Assembly (NCBI GenBank): GCA_015179025.1
Contig: WHUX01000052.1
Coordinates: forward strand, 248,001 to 312,000
Source: Terfezia claveryi
Lineage: Eukaryota; Ascomycota; Pezizomycetes; Pezizales; Pezizaceae
Reading direction: 5' to 3'
DNA length: 64,000 bases
A program made the position numbers and the translations under genes. Shown piece by piece: positions 46,299-57,229 of the stretch (its first letter is position 1; each line of letters begins with the position of its first letter). The notes below the pieces were generated by a model. It did no database searches and was not told the DNA's origin. It worked only from the letters and a program-made list of their open reading frames with translations.

Positions 46299-47082
46299 CT
46301 AAACCTTTCTAAACTTGAGCGGGATATTCTCCATCACAATGCTTCTCTTCTCCAACTCTGCCAGCCTCTCCTGCGCCGCCTCAAGCTCCTCATGATGTTT
46401 AAACTAACCACACCCAATTACAATCAGCATTCGCATTCGACATAAGCCCAACTCCCCATGGTTAATACTCACATGTGCAATATCCTCCGGATGATTCAAC
46501 ATCTCCTCCGTATCACTCTCGCTATGATATTTTTCAAAATGGTGAATCTCATACTCATACTCGTCATCCCCATGGACGCCCACCCCGAGCCCGAAATCCG
46601 GCAACTTATTCCCGGCCTCATGGAAAGCGAGGAACTCATCTAGGGTTATCCCGCCGTCTGAGTCGAGGTCTATGGCGTCCATGATGGTTTTGACGACGTG
46701 CGCGCGGGTGCTCTCGGGGATGGGCTCGCCGTCGCGGTCACGGTCGATGCCGTACGTGCGCAGGATCTCGGCCGAGGTCCAGGTTGTGGAGGCGTCGAAG
46801 TCGTGCAGGTGGAAGAAGGACGAGGGGTCGAAGTTGCCAATGTGGTGTTCCTCTGTTTTTGTGAAAGGGGGAGTGGTTAGATTTGTAGACAAGAGGGGAA
46901 GGAGGAGGGAGGAAGGGAGCGCAGGGAACGAGAGAGGCAGTACCGAGCATGTGGATCTCAGCCCAGGACAAGCCGGTGCGGTCCCGGTCGGCGTCAGAGT
47001 GAATCCCGTGGGCGGAAGCAAGGGGCGCGGATAACAGGAGAGCGGCCGCGGCGGTAGATATGCTGAGGAGCTTGGATAGCAT
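46299..47082 (-). CDS. Secretory-pathway EF-hand calcium-binding protein (Ssp120/nucleobindin-like)
   Basis: 207 residues from three exons: 47082-46944, 46852-46473 and 46403-46299. Signal peptide MLSKLLSISTAAAALLLSAP is cleaved near ASAHG. Exon 2 carries EEHHIGNFDPSSFFHLHDFD. A degenerate first EF-hand follows (DFDASTTWTSAE), then a canonical second loop, DLDSDGGITLDE, within MDAIDLDSDGGITLDEFLAF. The third exon is a coiled coil, FKHHEELEAAQERLAELEKR. This resembles yeast Ssp120 and animal nucleobindin/MCFD2-type proteins in the ER-Golgi, often partners of cargo lectins. No HDEL end is present (it ends LKFRKV). The precise partner is unknown. The second intron interrupts exactly after ...EDIAH, before the coiled coil. 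Confidence 0.82.
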
Positions 47083-47875
47083 TGTTGTCTACCTACTGGA
47101 ACGAGAGTGACTGATGACTGAGTGACTGACCGACTGAGTGACTGACCGACTGACTGACTGACTGACTGACGTGCAATTGTGTACAGGTTACAAGGGATCT
47201 TTTGTCTTGTCGAGAATTTGCCACAGCGGGCGGTGGGAGGTCCGCTTCCACGGTGCCACATCGAGCAAAAGACACGCGCGTCAGGGGCCACCGATATATA
47301 TGATATTCTATATTCTCTATATTCTAATAGATCATTCTCTACCTATATTCTATATTCTATATTCTATATTCTATATTCCCATATAACTACAGGATATATA
47401 GTTGTACGGTTATACACCATGTCTCTCGCAATAAGTAAGACATCTCCATTACCTCCGAAGAAGCATCGACCACTTGAATCACTTTTATCCCCATATCTCA
47501 ATAAACCATACCACAATGGTGGAGTATTCCATTTGGCCCCTCTCATTCAGTACTTGCACAGTCTCTGTATTCGTGTATCGCATCTCACACCTACACATAC
47601 ACACTTGTAACGTGAGTAGGGTACTGTCGATGGCATCCATTGTGCTGCCGCAGGAAGCAAACAAGATGAAAAAGAGAGCAAACCAAGATGAAAAGATATG
47701 TTTGCATAAATATTCGCAGTGATGCCTGCCCTTACTTGTATGTAAAATACACAACTTGTCCGATAGTTGAGGGTAATCCCCTCACTGTCTGCGCCAAGAC
47801 TTCACCGTTCTCCCTACATAGAAGTTCCCCCACCCCTGTCAACTCACTCACTCATAACAGTACAGCACAGCCATC
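47083..47875. promoter_or_regulatory. Divergent intergenic region with GACT and ATATTCT microsatellites
   Basis: Between the EF-hand gene and the RPR2/SNM1-like gene. A GACT tetranucleotide array runs at 47110-47170 (GACTGACTGACTGACTGAC with variants). An ATATTCT 7-bp array runs at 47300-47380. Two short same-strand frames are noise. Confidence 0.6.
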
Positions 47876-48790
47876 ATGTCCCGCCCACCCCATCACACAC
47901 GCCTCACGCACCTCCTCTCCTCCGCCTACCTCCTCAGCACCACCTCCCCCGCTGCCGCTGCACACTTCCTTTCAACACACTACTCCCAGGCCCACTCGCG
48001 AGACATCACAACCGCCCTGCCTCGCGGCAGCGGCGGCCAGGTCCTCGGCGGGAACGGCGCGGGAGGGGGGTGTAAAAGGTGCGGACTTGTCTGGGTCCTG
48101 GGGTGGAATTGTATGGTGGGAGGTATCGGGGGAGGGAAGGTCGTTAAGCGGGGGAGGAACAGCAGGAGTAGGAAAATGAGAATAGAGAAGCGCAAGAGCA
48201 AGAGGAAGAGCAAGGGCATAAGCAAGTGGAAGGAGTCAGGGGTTAATTTGGAACTGGAGCCGCAGGTACGGGATAGGGATAAGGATAAGGAAAAGGCTAC
48301 CGAGGGGGTTGAGGCTGGATTGAGGCAGAAATGGGTAGAGTGGACGTGTGGCGGATGTGGCTACGTAGCGAAAGGGGAGCTTGGGCCAGCGTCTAGAAAG
48401 ATGAAGGACAGGAAAAAGAAGGCTGTACCTTTGCCTCAAATTACTCCGACGTCATTACCAGTACAAGCACCCACTCCGGCGATTATCCCACAGAAATCAA
48501 TCGCGGCACCAACTGGGATGCCCGGCTCTCCCTACAGGCCACAGACAGCGCCTCCGGCGGTTACTAAGGCTACCACTCCACAAGTGCCAGCACAGGCAGT
48601 GGCACCACAAGTACCAACACCCCTACATTCCGCAAACCAGCGTGCAAGAGAGCGAAAAAAGAAAAAGAATAACTCCCTCCAGGAGATGCTTGCTGCGAAG
48701 AGGGAGCGGGAGGCCGCAGGTGGTGGAAGTAGTGGTGGAGGGAAGGGATTAGGCGGGATAGATCTTATGGATCTCATGAAGCTGGGGTGA
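47876..48790 (+). CDS. Rpr2/Snm1-family RNase P/MRP protein subunit
   Basis: Protein component of RNase MRP or RNase P, processing pre-rRNA or pre-tRNA. Start MSRPPHHTRLTHLLSSAYLL, with N-terminal helices matching the Rpr2/Rpp21 layout. Two cysteine pairs form the zinc ribbon: GCKRCGLVW near residue 65 and WTCGGCGYVA near residue 160. A strongly basic Lys/Arg/Ser spacer (MRIEKRKSKRKSKG) lies between them. The C-terminus is Pro-rich, then basic (QRARERKKKKNNSLQEMLAA) and ends in a hydrophobic GIDLMDLMKLG. 304 residues, longer than yeast Snm1. I cannot tell Snm1 from Rpr2; the long tail favours Snm1. Single exon, start chosen as the first ATG after a leader with CATCATG. Confidence 0.75.
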   Translation: MSRPPHHTRLTHLLSSAYLLSTTSPAAAAHFLSTHYSQAHSRDITTALPRGSGGQVLGGNGAGGGCKRCGLVWVLGWNCMVGGIGGGKVVKRGRNSRSRKMRIEKRKSKRKSKGISKWKESGVNLELEPQVRDRDKDKEKATEGVEAGLRQKWVEWTCGGCGYVAKGELGPASRKMKDRKKKAVPLPQITPTSLPVQAPTPAIIPQKSIAAPTGMPGSPYRPQTAPPAVTKATTPQVPAQAVAPQVPTPLHSANQRARERKKKKNNSLQEMLAAKREREAAGGGSSGGGKGLGGIDLMDLMKLG

Positions 48791-49067
48791 TAACGGATGG
48801 GCTGTCGTTCACACTTGACATTATCCGGAGTTATGTTTTTTTTTTTTAAAAAAAACAATTCTATGGGTTGGGGCGTGTTGGTTTATTCAATTGTACAGTA
48901 CAATTAAAAGGAGGGAATGACAAAGGAAAGAGGAATCAACAAACGCCATTGTAAGAATATGGAACAAGAGACGTGCACAGAGAAACAGGCCGGAGGTTCA
49001 GGCAATTTGGGCATCAAGAAGCTGCGGCAATTATGGCTCTCAGGGATCAACAGTGGTAATGAAGGAT

Positions 49068-50081
49068 CTAATCGAGGCGGGTAAGGAGGTAGTCGATTTC
49101 GACCTTTTTGGTCAACGGAATGATCTATAATCCAATCCAACCAATCAGTTTCTACAAAGCAGTTCACATTGGAGGTCAACCTCCCACTCACCCAGTCCTT
49201 GTACAAATTTACCACCGCATCCACATTCACCTTCAGTGGCCCCTGCTCCTGCTGATCCTCCAGCAGGCCCGGGTCCCTCCCATAGCTCGTAGCCTTCTTC
49301 CGTAACCTCTCCAGCACCTGCAACTCCACCTTCTCATCCGTAATCTCTCCCTCAATACCCTCCACGTCCCTCTCCCTTATCAACATCGTAAATTTCTCCG
49401 TCTCCTTTAAAAACTTCGCCTCAGCTACAAACTTCCCAAAATGCACTCTCCGCGATAGAGCCTGCAGACACGCAACATCTACGACTGCACACGACCCATA
49501 ATTCTCATGCGCCTCGGGCCGCTCCTGCCCGGCGCTACAGGCTTTGGGGAGGAAGTACTTTGTGTAGGCCTCGAGGATTGACGGGTTGATGTTGACGGTG
49601 TTTGGGTGGAGGAGTTGTGGGTACTTGAGTGGGGGGAGGATTGGTTCAGGGAGGCCCTCTGGGAAGAAGGGGTATTCGTCGGGAGCTTGATAGCGGCGCA
49701 CACGGGCGTGGATGTGCTCTGTTTCGCGAAGAATGTAGGTGAGGAAGGAGGAGTCGTCGTAGGGGGAGGGGAGCTTGAGGAGGCCGCCTTCGCTGGGGTT
49801 CAGGTACATGCGGGAATTGTAGGGGAACTGGACTCGCTCGATGATGTTGAAGATGATGGTGTCTTCGAGGCGGCTGTAGTATGGATGAAGAGGAGGTTTC
49901 AATTAGGAGTGCATACATATGGGGTAGCAATGGGAACCGGGAGAAGGAGAGGAGAGGAGGGTGGAAATGGAATTGGGCTGGGCTGTATGAGGTTGCGGTT
50001 TGTACGTTACATCAATTGGAAGCGGATCTTGCTGAGATCGAGGGCGGCGCTGGGGTGGGTCATGTCAATTGCGCTATCCAT
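49068..50081 (-). CDS. ARO7: Chorismate mutase Aro7
   Basis: AroQ-type, all-helical enzyme converting chorismate to prephenate at the phenylalanine/tyrosine branch of the shikimate pathway. Yeast enzyme is inhibited by Tyr and activated by Trp. Three exons: 50081-50011 (MDSAIDMTHPSAALDLSKIR), 49873-49192 and 49124-49068, giving 269 residues. Core residues: IRFQLIRLEDTIIFNIIERV (catalytic Arg and helix 1), SFLTYILRETEHIHARVRRY, PDEYPFFPEGLPEPILPP and YGSCAVVDVACLQALSRRVH, then GKFVAEAKFL. The terminus is KDWIIPLTKKVEIDYLLTRL. The last acceptor at 49125-49126 restores IIPLTK; a simple read-through would lose it. Convergent with the Rpr2/Snm1-like gene and divergent from DBR1. Confidence 0.95.
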
Positions 50082-50932
50082 TGCTGAAGGAGGACGGTTT
50101 GATATGATGCTGCGAGAGGGAGGGGGGAGATTTGGAGGGAGATTTGGAGGGGGGGTATGGACGGAGGAGAAGGTTCAGCCAGGTTGCTGCAGTGAGCTGG
50201 TAATGTTGACGTTCGCTTGTGGGGGGCCCTCGCAGGCGTGTTGGAGAGTGAACAGCTTGCTGATGGGATAATGCGGGATTGGAGCAGAAGAAGAGAGGAG
50301 CTTCTCAGAAGAACGAAGGTTGGGGGGGGAGGGGATGCCCCGCTATATACAGTATATTGTACAATATATATAACACAGTATATATCATAAATACAATATA
50401 TATAATACAGATATATTTTATAACAGAGTATATTAATATAATAATATATAATTACAGTTGATTATACCAGTATATATCTATTCCATCCCTTCAGCCAACA
50501 TCACCATCATATCCAGCTGCGACTCGACTGAGTCTAGTCGCCTATTCCGAGTTTTTTCTCTCTTTTTGCAAGTACTGTCCCTGCTGTCCTTACTCTACCT
50601 GCTGTCCCTACTCCTACCTGCTGTCCCTAGCTTACAGGACTGTACTGTAATTAACTCCCCTTTACCTACAGTACTGTCCCCCGGCCAACAGTTCTTCTTC
50701 TCCATATATGCCCCCTTCCCGGCTGCTGCAAGCGGTATGTATGAGCTCCGTACTTTGCCCATCAGAATGCTGATTCGCTTTGCAGCTTGGGATCAGGGCG
50801 AGGCTCCTCGCTGGTGCATATCCTCCCCCTTTGAAGTCTCGTGTCAGCTGTGCAACTGGGCTCTTGCATTGCTGCAGCAGCCAGCGTCCCCTGATACAAC
50901 CACCTCGGCAGCTACCCCACACGAGGAGAGTA
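50082..50932. promoter_or_regulatory. Divergent intergenic region, ARO7/DBR1
   Basis: 850 bp with an AT-rich TATATAATACAG-type block at 50345-50470 and a tandem CTACCTGCTGTCCCTA block (50577-50632). Presumed promoters of both genes. Confidence 0.55.
50577..50632. repeat. CTGTCCCTAC-type tandem repeat
   Basis: Imperfect copies of CTACCTGCTGTCCCTACTC upstream of DBR1. Confidence 0.7.
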
Positions 50933-52759
50933 ATGTCGAGTCCTGCTGCTGCCCAGATGTCGCCCCCCCCCACCGGGCAAAGGCAATTCTACGAGCAAGG
51001 CCTCCGGGTCGCCGTCGAAGGCTGCGTATGGCCGCCAAAGCTCCCAAAGGCCCCCACGAATCCTTTATGGAAGATCTGCTAACACCCCCCCCAGGGCCAT
51101 GGCACCCTCAACGCAATATATGCCTCTATCGAGAAAACCTGCGCCCGCCACAACTACAACGTTGACCTGCTCATTATCTGCGGCGACTTCCAAGCCGTGC
51201 GCAACGCCCAGGACTTGCACACCATGTCCGTCCCCGACAAATACCGGCAGCTGGGCGACTTCCACGAATACTACTCCGGCGCGCGCAAAGCCCCCATTCT
51301 CACAATCTTCATCGGCGGGAACCACGAAGCCTCCGCTTACGGAACTGAGCTATTCTACGGTGGTTGGGTATGCCCGAATATATACTACTTGGGCGCCGCA
51401 AATGTGCTTAATATTGGTGGCCTCAGGATTGCGGGGCTGAGTGGGATATATGAGGCTCGGGACTATATTAGACCGCATTATGAGCGGCTTCCCTATATGG
51501 GCAATGAGGTGCGCACGATCTATCATGTCAGGGATTATGATAAGTACAAGTTATTCCAGGTATCCGGGAGAGTGGATGTAGGGCTTAGCCATGACTGGCC
51601 GCAGGGCATAGAGCATAATGGGGATGTAAGGTGGCTTTTGAGAGAAAAACCGTGGTTTGGGAGTGATATTAAGAAGAGAGAATTGGGAAGTCCGCCGGCG
51701 AGGAGCCTGCTGTATAAGTTGAAACCAAGGTATTGGTTCTCGGGCCATTTGCATGTCAAGTTTGCGGCGGTGGTGCATCATGGGAAGGAGAATGCGACGG
51801 CGGCTGGGCTGGATTTATCACCACCAAAGGTGGAGAATCCAGATGCGATAGACCTTGATGGTTTGTCAGATACAGAACCTACCACCACAACAGCATCAAC
51901 AATCACACCTCCCTCCAAAAACTCTGACGAAATTGATCTCGACATGGACGACGAGGACACGGCGGCGACGGTGGATACATTCAAACCCCCAATTAAACGC
52001 CTACGCTCTGCTTCACCCCAACCCTCACCTCAACCCTCACCCTCCCAAACAACAACCACAGCAACCCCCAGCCCGAGCACCACCACCACAATCCCTCCAA
52101 CCTACTTCCTCGCTCTCGACAAATGCCTCCCCCACCGCTCCTTCCTCCAAATCCTCGAAATTCCCACCCCCACCCCCCCGCCCACACTCCAATCCCGAAA
52201 AACTCTCTCCTACGACCCCGAGTGGCTTGCAATTACCCGAGCGTTCAATCCCTACCTGCAAATCAGCCCTACCACAAACCAATTCATCCCCGAGCTCCCC
52301 CAGGATCCTGTGGTAGTTCAGTCGTTGATCGACAAAGAGCGGAAATGGGTATCCGAGAATATCAAATACCTAACAATCTACCCTGAGGCGTTTACACGCA
52401 CGGCTCCGGCGATTGGGAAAGAGAAAGGCCCGAGTGAGTGGAGGGCCGTGGGACAGCGTGAGTTTTGAGTTTTGAGTTTTCTTTTACTTTCTCCTCCGCT
52501 GGAGGTAGCTTGATGGGGTGGCTGATATGTTGGTGTAGCGCCGGAATATAATAACCCCCAAACAGCAGCGTTCTGCCAGATGCTGCAGATCCCGAATAAG
52601 ATCTTCTCGACAGACGAGGAGAAGGCGGAGAGGATGTCGAAGTTCAGGCCGGGGGCGGAGAGGAGTGGGTGGATGGGTACTACTCGCGGGAAGGTAAGAG
52701 GCGGGGGAGGGCCGCAGGGGAGAGAGAAGTGGGGGGGGAGGAGGGGGAGGGTTGGTTAG
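50933..52759 (+). CDS. DBR1: RNA lariat debranching enzyme Dbr1
   Basis: Metallophosphoesterase hydrolysing the 2'-5' bond of excised intron lariats. Exon 1 (50933-51025, 31 codons) ends LRVAVEGC; the intron to 51094 joins to GHGTLNAIYASIEK. This gives the GC.HG metal motif, where many relatives have GCCHG. Then LLIICGDFQAVRN, FIGGNHEAS, GWVCPNIYYLGAANVLN, GLSGIYEARDYIRPHYERLP, VGLSHDWPQGIEHNG and WFSGHLHVKFAAVVHHGK (all metal-binding blocks present). A disordered Thr/Pro/Ser-rich segment (51790-52100) precedes the DBR1 C-terminal domain (FLALDKCLPHRSFLQILEIP). The last intron is 52458-52540; exon 3 encodes PEYNNPQTAAFCQMLQIPNK and ends in a Gly/Arg tail. The 20-residue N-terminal extension before the phosphoesterase fold is unusual; its first ATG is used by default. 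Confidence 0.95.
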
Positions 52760-54161
52760 GTAGTTAGGTTAGCCTTTTTGGGGGATGGGTCCAGAGTACT
52801 CTATAGAGGCCTAGGTGTGTAGAAAATAAGAAGCATAATCAGATAGATATCATTAACTGGTTTACTATAATATCAAAGAAGAAGCTGGCGGGGTATTGGC
52901 AAATACAGTAAGACTGGTTACCCTGAAATTTATGTACACGGAGATTTTTTTTCTTTCTTTCTTCTAATCCCTCCGATTGAATGTAAATATACAGTTAGGT
53001 GGCAATGACTTTGGTACCCCCCTTGCATTAGAGTCCTGCATTAGCATACATTTAGCACACATACTATAGGTTTAAAGCATGCTGCATACTCGCCCTCTGT
53101 TATGGGTACCTCCCTTATATCAGAGTCCTCATCTTTAGTATATATATTATAGGTTTAAAGCATGCTGCCTGTTATGCGGGGTACCAAATTCATTGCTGTA
53201 TATGAGTAGCAAGAGAACTGACAATTTGGGGTCTAATGTCTAAATTTTTTTTTTTTTTTCTAAAAAATAAAATAAAAAAGAAATGGCAGGGAAGTTGTGA
53301 ACAAACAAATCGCACACATATCCTTTCTCCTCTTCTTAACTCTCCGACCAGTTGATTTTTGGGGGTTCTTTCCCTTTATTGACACAATCATAGCTGTATA
53401 CTACAAGATACCATCAAAACTCGACACAACCGACAAGTATTTCCATAGATGAGGAAGCTTGGACCTGTTACCCTCAGAGTTCCATTCACCTCTTCAGATT
53501 TGTTTTCATGCCCAGATGCGCAATTTTATCCATGTCCGACTCAAACTAGTAGACAATCCCATTAATTCGCAATATATAGATAGGTCCGACCATTAGCCAA
53601 TTTCGATTTTCATTCTCAATTTATTTGTCATTGAGATTTCCCCACGTTTTACCCCATCTCTGATATTTCCCACTTCATCATTCTATTCAAGCAAAACAGA
53701 CCCAGCGACGAACCAAACCACAAACAAAATACAAAGCACTAGCCCCGCGCGAGATAAAGGCCATCCATCATAATGCTAACGAAGAAGTCTGCTGCTTCTT
53801 GAAGAATGAAAAGAGAAAAAAAGCGAGCAACAATGCGAATAAGAAAAAAGTATTCCGGAATTGTAGTAACACATAAAAAAAAGCAGCAGAAAATAATTAT
53901 GGGTAAACCGAAAAGACCCGCAATTCCCAGATCACCAACTAAAGAAAGACTCGTAAGGCAGTGCTAAGGCACTATAGACAAGGACCATTTACTACTCACA
54001 ACACATTTCAGTTAGTTTCAGGTCCATACATACTAGAAAGGCCCAGGTAGTGTTCCGCACTCGACAAAATTGTGCACGAGTACCCCAATCTAGATTTTAA
54101 GTGTGGAGCATGCTGACAAGATAGAGATTTTCAACCAGACAAGCAAAGCGTAAGGGGTTAG
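52760..54161. other. Convergent intergenic region with a direct repeat
   Basis: 1.4 kb between DBR1 and YRA1 3' ends. Two imperfect direct repeats, 53013-53084 and 53105-53168, share ATAGGTTTAAAGCATGCTGC at their ends. T-rich and A-rich runs at 53247 and 53870. No gene seen. Confidence 0.6.
53013..53168. repeat. Two imperfect direct repeats of about 65-72 bp
   Basis: Both copies start GGTACC.CCCTT, contain AGAGTCCT and end TATAGGTTTAAAGCATGCTG. Confidence 0.75.
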
Positions 54162-55905
54162 TTAGGGTGTACCAACCATGATTCCGTCTTCATCCATGGC
54201 ATCAGCTTGGACAGTTGTACTGGCATACTGTGAAGTAGTGGCACCTCCCACGGTAGGTGCTGGCGCACTGCCATCCCAATACTCAGCCATCTCTGCATCC
54301 AACTCTTCGGCAGTCTTGGGCTTGGCTCGCCCTGGGCGGCCGCCGCGACCCGCAGGTCCTCCGCGCCTACCGGCTCGTGCTCCTTGCCCGCGGGTCGCTC
54401 CTTTTAGTGCCGCATTCGTAGCTGGCTTTGGCTTTGCTGCAGGCTTCGAGGTTGGGGCGACGGGGTTGGGCGCGCTATTATGTTGTCAGATATTTGTGAT
54501 ATATCTATTGCCCCGGCGTACGAGACTTACCCAACACGGGCTTCCAACCCAGGACGCTTAGGTTCGACGACCAACTCCACCTGATCGTGGCTTAGCAATA
54601 GTCTTCACCTTCAACATAGTTCGTACAAACCTTCATGGGCCTCTTGTCGACCAAAACGCCATTGTAGGTAGCAGCGGCCTTTTCAGCGTCGCCATTTCTG
54701 CTGAAGACGATAGTTGCGATACCGCGAGAAATTCCGTTGGGTCCATAACTGAGAGAGCATGATTTAACGTGTCCGATTGCCTTCGAAAAGTACTCCTTTG
54801 AATCGCATTGCTGATGTCAGAATCGTTCGCCACCCGAAAGAATTGTTGATTGTGCAGCACATAGCAGTGAGAAAGAAAAAGGAGGCAGAACAAGGACGGG
54901 AGTGGAGCGAGATCATGAGCTGAGGTGGTAGTCGACCACTCCATAGTTTCGAAGACCGACGAACGCGAGGAGCCCCAGAAAGAAAAACAATGAAAATCTC
55001 CATTTGCCATGGAACCCCTTGTCAGAAATCCTCTCCCGATTCGAGTTCCAACCGAAGACAGCCGAGTGACTTGTTTCCGATTTTCGTTCGCCTCGATCCT
55101 CAAGAATGCTGTTGACGAACTGGTAAGGTGCCCATACTAGTGTAGAGAAATTCGCTTCAGAACTGATCATTTCGCTAGTCGGTTCAACATAAGATGCAGC
55201 AACAGGTTTCGCGAGTTCTGACAGCTCGTTACGTGACAGATAAAACAGTAACTCGTGAATGATGCGGATACATCCCATACACAGCCGAACATTATATGAA
55301 ATGAACATGCCCCAATGTTCGCGGTTCGTCGGCCTTTCACACATGTTGACAGGACATGGTTCATTGACAGCACCATCAAAGCATCATAGAGTGAAGCCAT
55401 GAGTTCTGGCAGCGCATACAAGATTGATTTCGCATCGTGGCAACTTGCAGGGAAAATGCAAATTGGATTTTTCGGCGAGCTCACTCGATCTCGCTCCAGG
55501 AGGCGTTTGGGAATTGCCAACTCCAATGTTCGATGTACAGACCGTGCACGACTTTAATCGTACAGGCAACATACCTTGATCATTACTTCTTTCACATCCA
55601 AAGGCTGTTGTAGAAAGTTAGCGCTGGTGTCTCTTCAGTGGGGTGAATATTGAAGGAGTCAAACGTACCAAGTTCGAGACGATGATCTTGCTAGCGTCTC
55701 CTTTGGAAGAAGGGCCAGTTGGAATTGCCTTAGCAGCAGCCTTAGACTGTGTTTGGGTAACAGCAGCAGTTGCCTTCGCAGCAGCTGCGCGCTGAGGACG
55801 CTTCTTTACCCCGCCAACTGATCCAGCAGCTCCGCGTCGCCCACCCCGACCTCCCTTGCGTCCGGCAAGGATTTCGTCCAAGCTCTTGTCCAGATTGGTG
55901 GACAT
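54162..55905 (-). CDS. YRA1: mRNA export adaptor Yra1/ALYREF
   Basis: RRM protein that bridges the UAP56/Sub2 helicase (TREX) to the Mex67-Mtr2 export receptor on spliced mRNA. Exons: 55905-55669, 55604-55575 (10 codons, PLDVKEVMIK), 54795-54631, 54580-54531 and 54474-54162; 264 residues. N-terminal UAP56-binding motif MSTNLDKSLDEILAGRKGGR, then RGG-like segments, RRM with SKIIVSNLPLDVKEVMIK, YGPNGISRGIATIVFSRNGD and YNGVLVDKRPMKVELV. Next come an Arg/Gly-rich tail, RAGRRGGPAGRGGRPGRAKP, and a second UBM-like ELDAEMAEYW. Introns are 55 to 65 bp except 55574-54796, which is 779 bp. In Saccharomyces, YRA1 has a long, poorly spliced intron used for autoregulation; the long intron here sits inside the RRM, not at the same place as I remember it. 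Confidence 0.94.
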
Positions 55906-57229
55906 AATATTGGTAATAAGACGGGAAAAAAAGTATTTGGTATGAAGATTAGGGGGACTTTTGAAACACCGCTGCTCTGTCAACAAGACTTATTCGACGT
56001 GTTATTTGAGTGATGAAAGCGAATGGAGGTGGTAGATAGAAGAAGAATGAGGATGGCGTAAGTATTTGACTTGAGATCTCGGCTTTGTGCTCTTTAAGAT
56101 GGAGAACTGACGTGAAGAGGATGTGAAGGAAGGGAAGAAGAGAGTGGGAAGAAGAGCGAAGCGAAGAGGAAGAATTAAAAGGACAGGCGGGCCACTGCTG
56201 GTTGCGCCAAGCCCTTTGCCACAGAGGTAACTTTAGCCTGGCGTGCACCACAGCCTCAGTTGGATAACAAAACTCAGCCCAAAACCAAGCTTAACGGCGA
56301 CCTTCTGACGCTGTAAAGTACATTCAAATTCGAAACACCAGGGCCGATATATCGTTGATCAATAATGTTTGGACAGTAGGTATAGTGTAAGTACTGTACA
56401 TATGCAACCTTGCGTATGTGGTGCTATTTTTGGCTGGCATAATTGTAGAGTACCTACATAACTATGTATGTATGAATGTACTCTAGACTATATACAGTGT
56501 AGTGGTAGTGGTGGTACTTCACAGAACCAGACTAATGAAACAGGTACCACCGGCGTTCCGGCTAATGTACGAAAAATGCCGTTGAACCCAACGTAGCCTT
56601 GTACTCCGTACTCTGTAGAATAAAAATAATATATGAGATTTTAAGACATTGTGGAAATCTTCTGCTTACCTTCAGTATCACAATCATTGATAGGGAGCCA
56701 GAACTTTTGTTGCATTCAAATCCTTATATGTTGGACAGATGTGAATATTATATTTTCCTCCACTTCCAGCTTGCACCACCAAATGATTATTAATAACCAT
56801 TCCAGCAACAATACTATATAAACTCATCCCGATTGTTATTCCATGTATTTTCCGTGACACGAGACCCTCTGTGACATACAGAAAATATAATTCTTGAAAT
56901 TGTCAAATCTTGGTGAACGGGAATAGAGAAGTAGGTGTTTGTTCGTCGCAGAATTATCCTTGGTATTTACGCACATAAAATCGCTAGCTGGAGTGCCCAC
57001 TATCGATAAAGCTAGGCGGAGCCTCACCCAATTAACCCCCCCAGCATAAACCGCACCGTTCTCCGCATCTCCATCCGACAATCAGGAAATTCTAGGGCAA
57101 GTGAAGAAACCTTTCCATTCCAATCTCTGTTCGGTCTGGACAATATCGAATCATTCCGTCAGTGCGCTTCCCGAGAAGTGGTATTTATTTGACCCTAGTG
57201 GAAATGCCAGTTGAGCTGTCTAGTCACCA
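55906..57229. other. Divergent intergenic region, YRA1/VPS8
   Basis: 1.3 kb. Carries one AACCAGACTA motif (56525) and AT-rich segments. GTGGTAGTGG repeats at 56500. No gene seen. Confidence 0.55.

Noticed and set aside
54633..55103. Minus-strand frames inside the long YRA1 intron as possible extra exons
   Set aside because: They overlap exon 3 in another frame or contain no recognisable domain; no in-frame splice connects them to the RRM.
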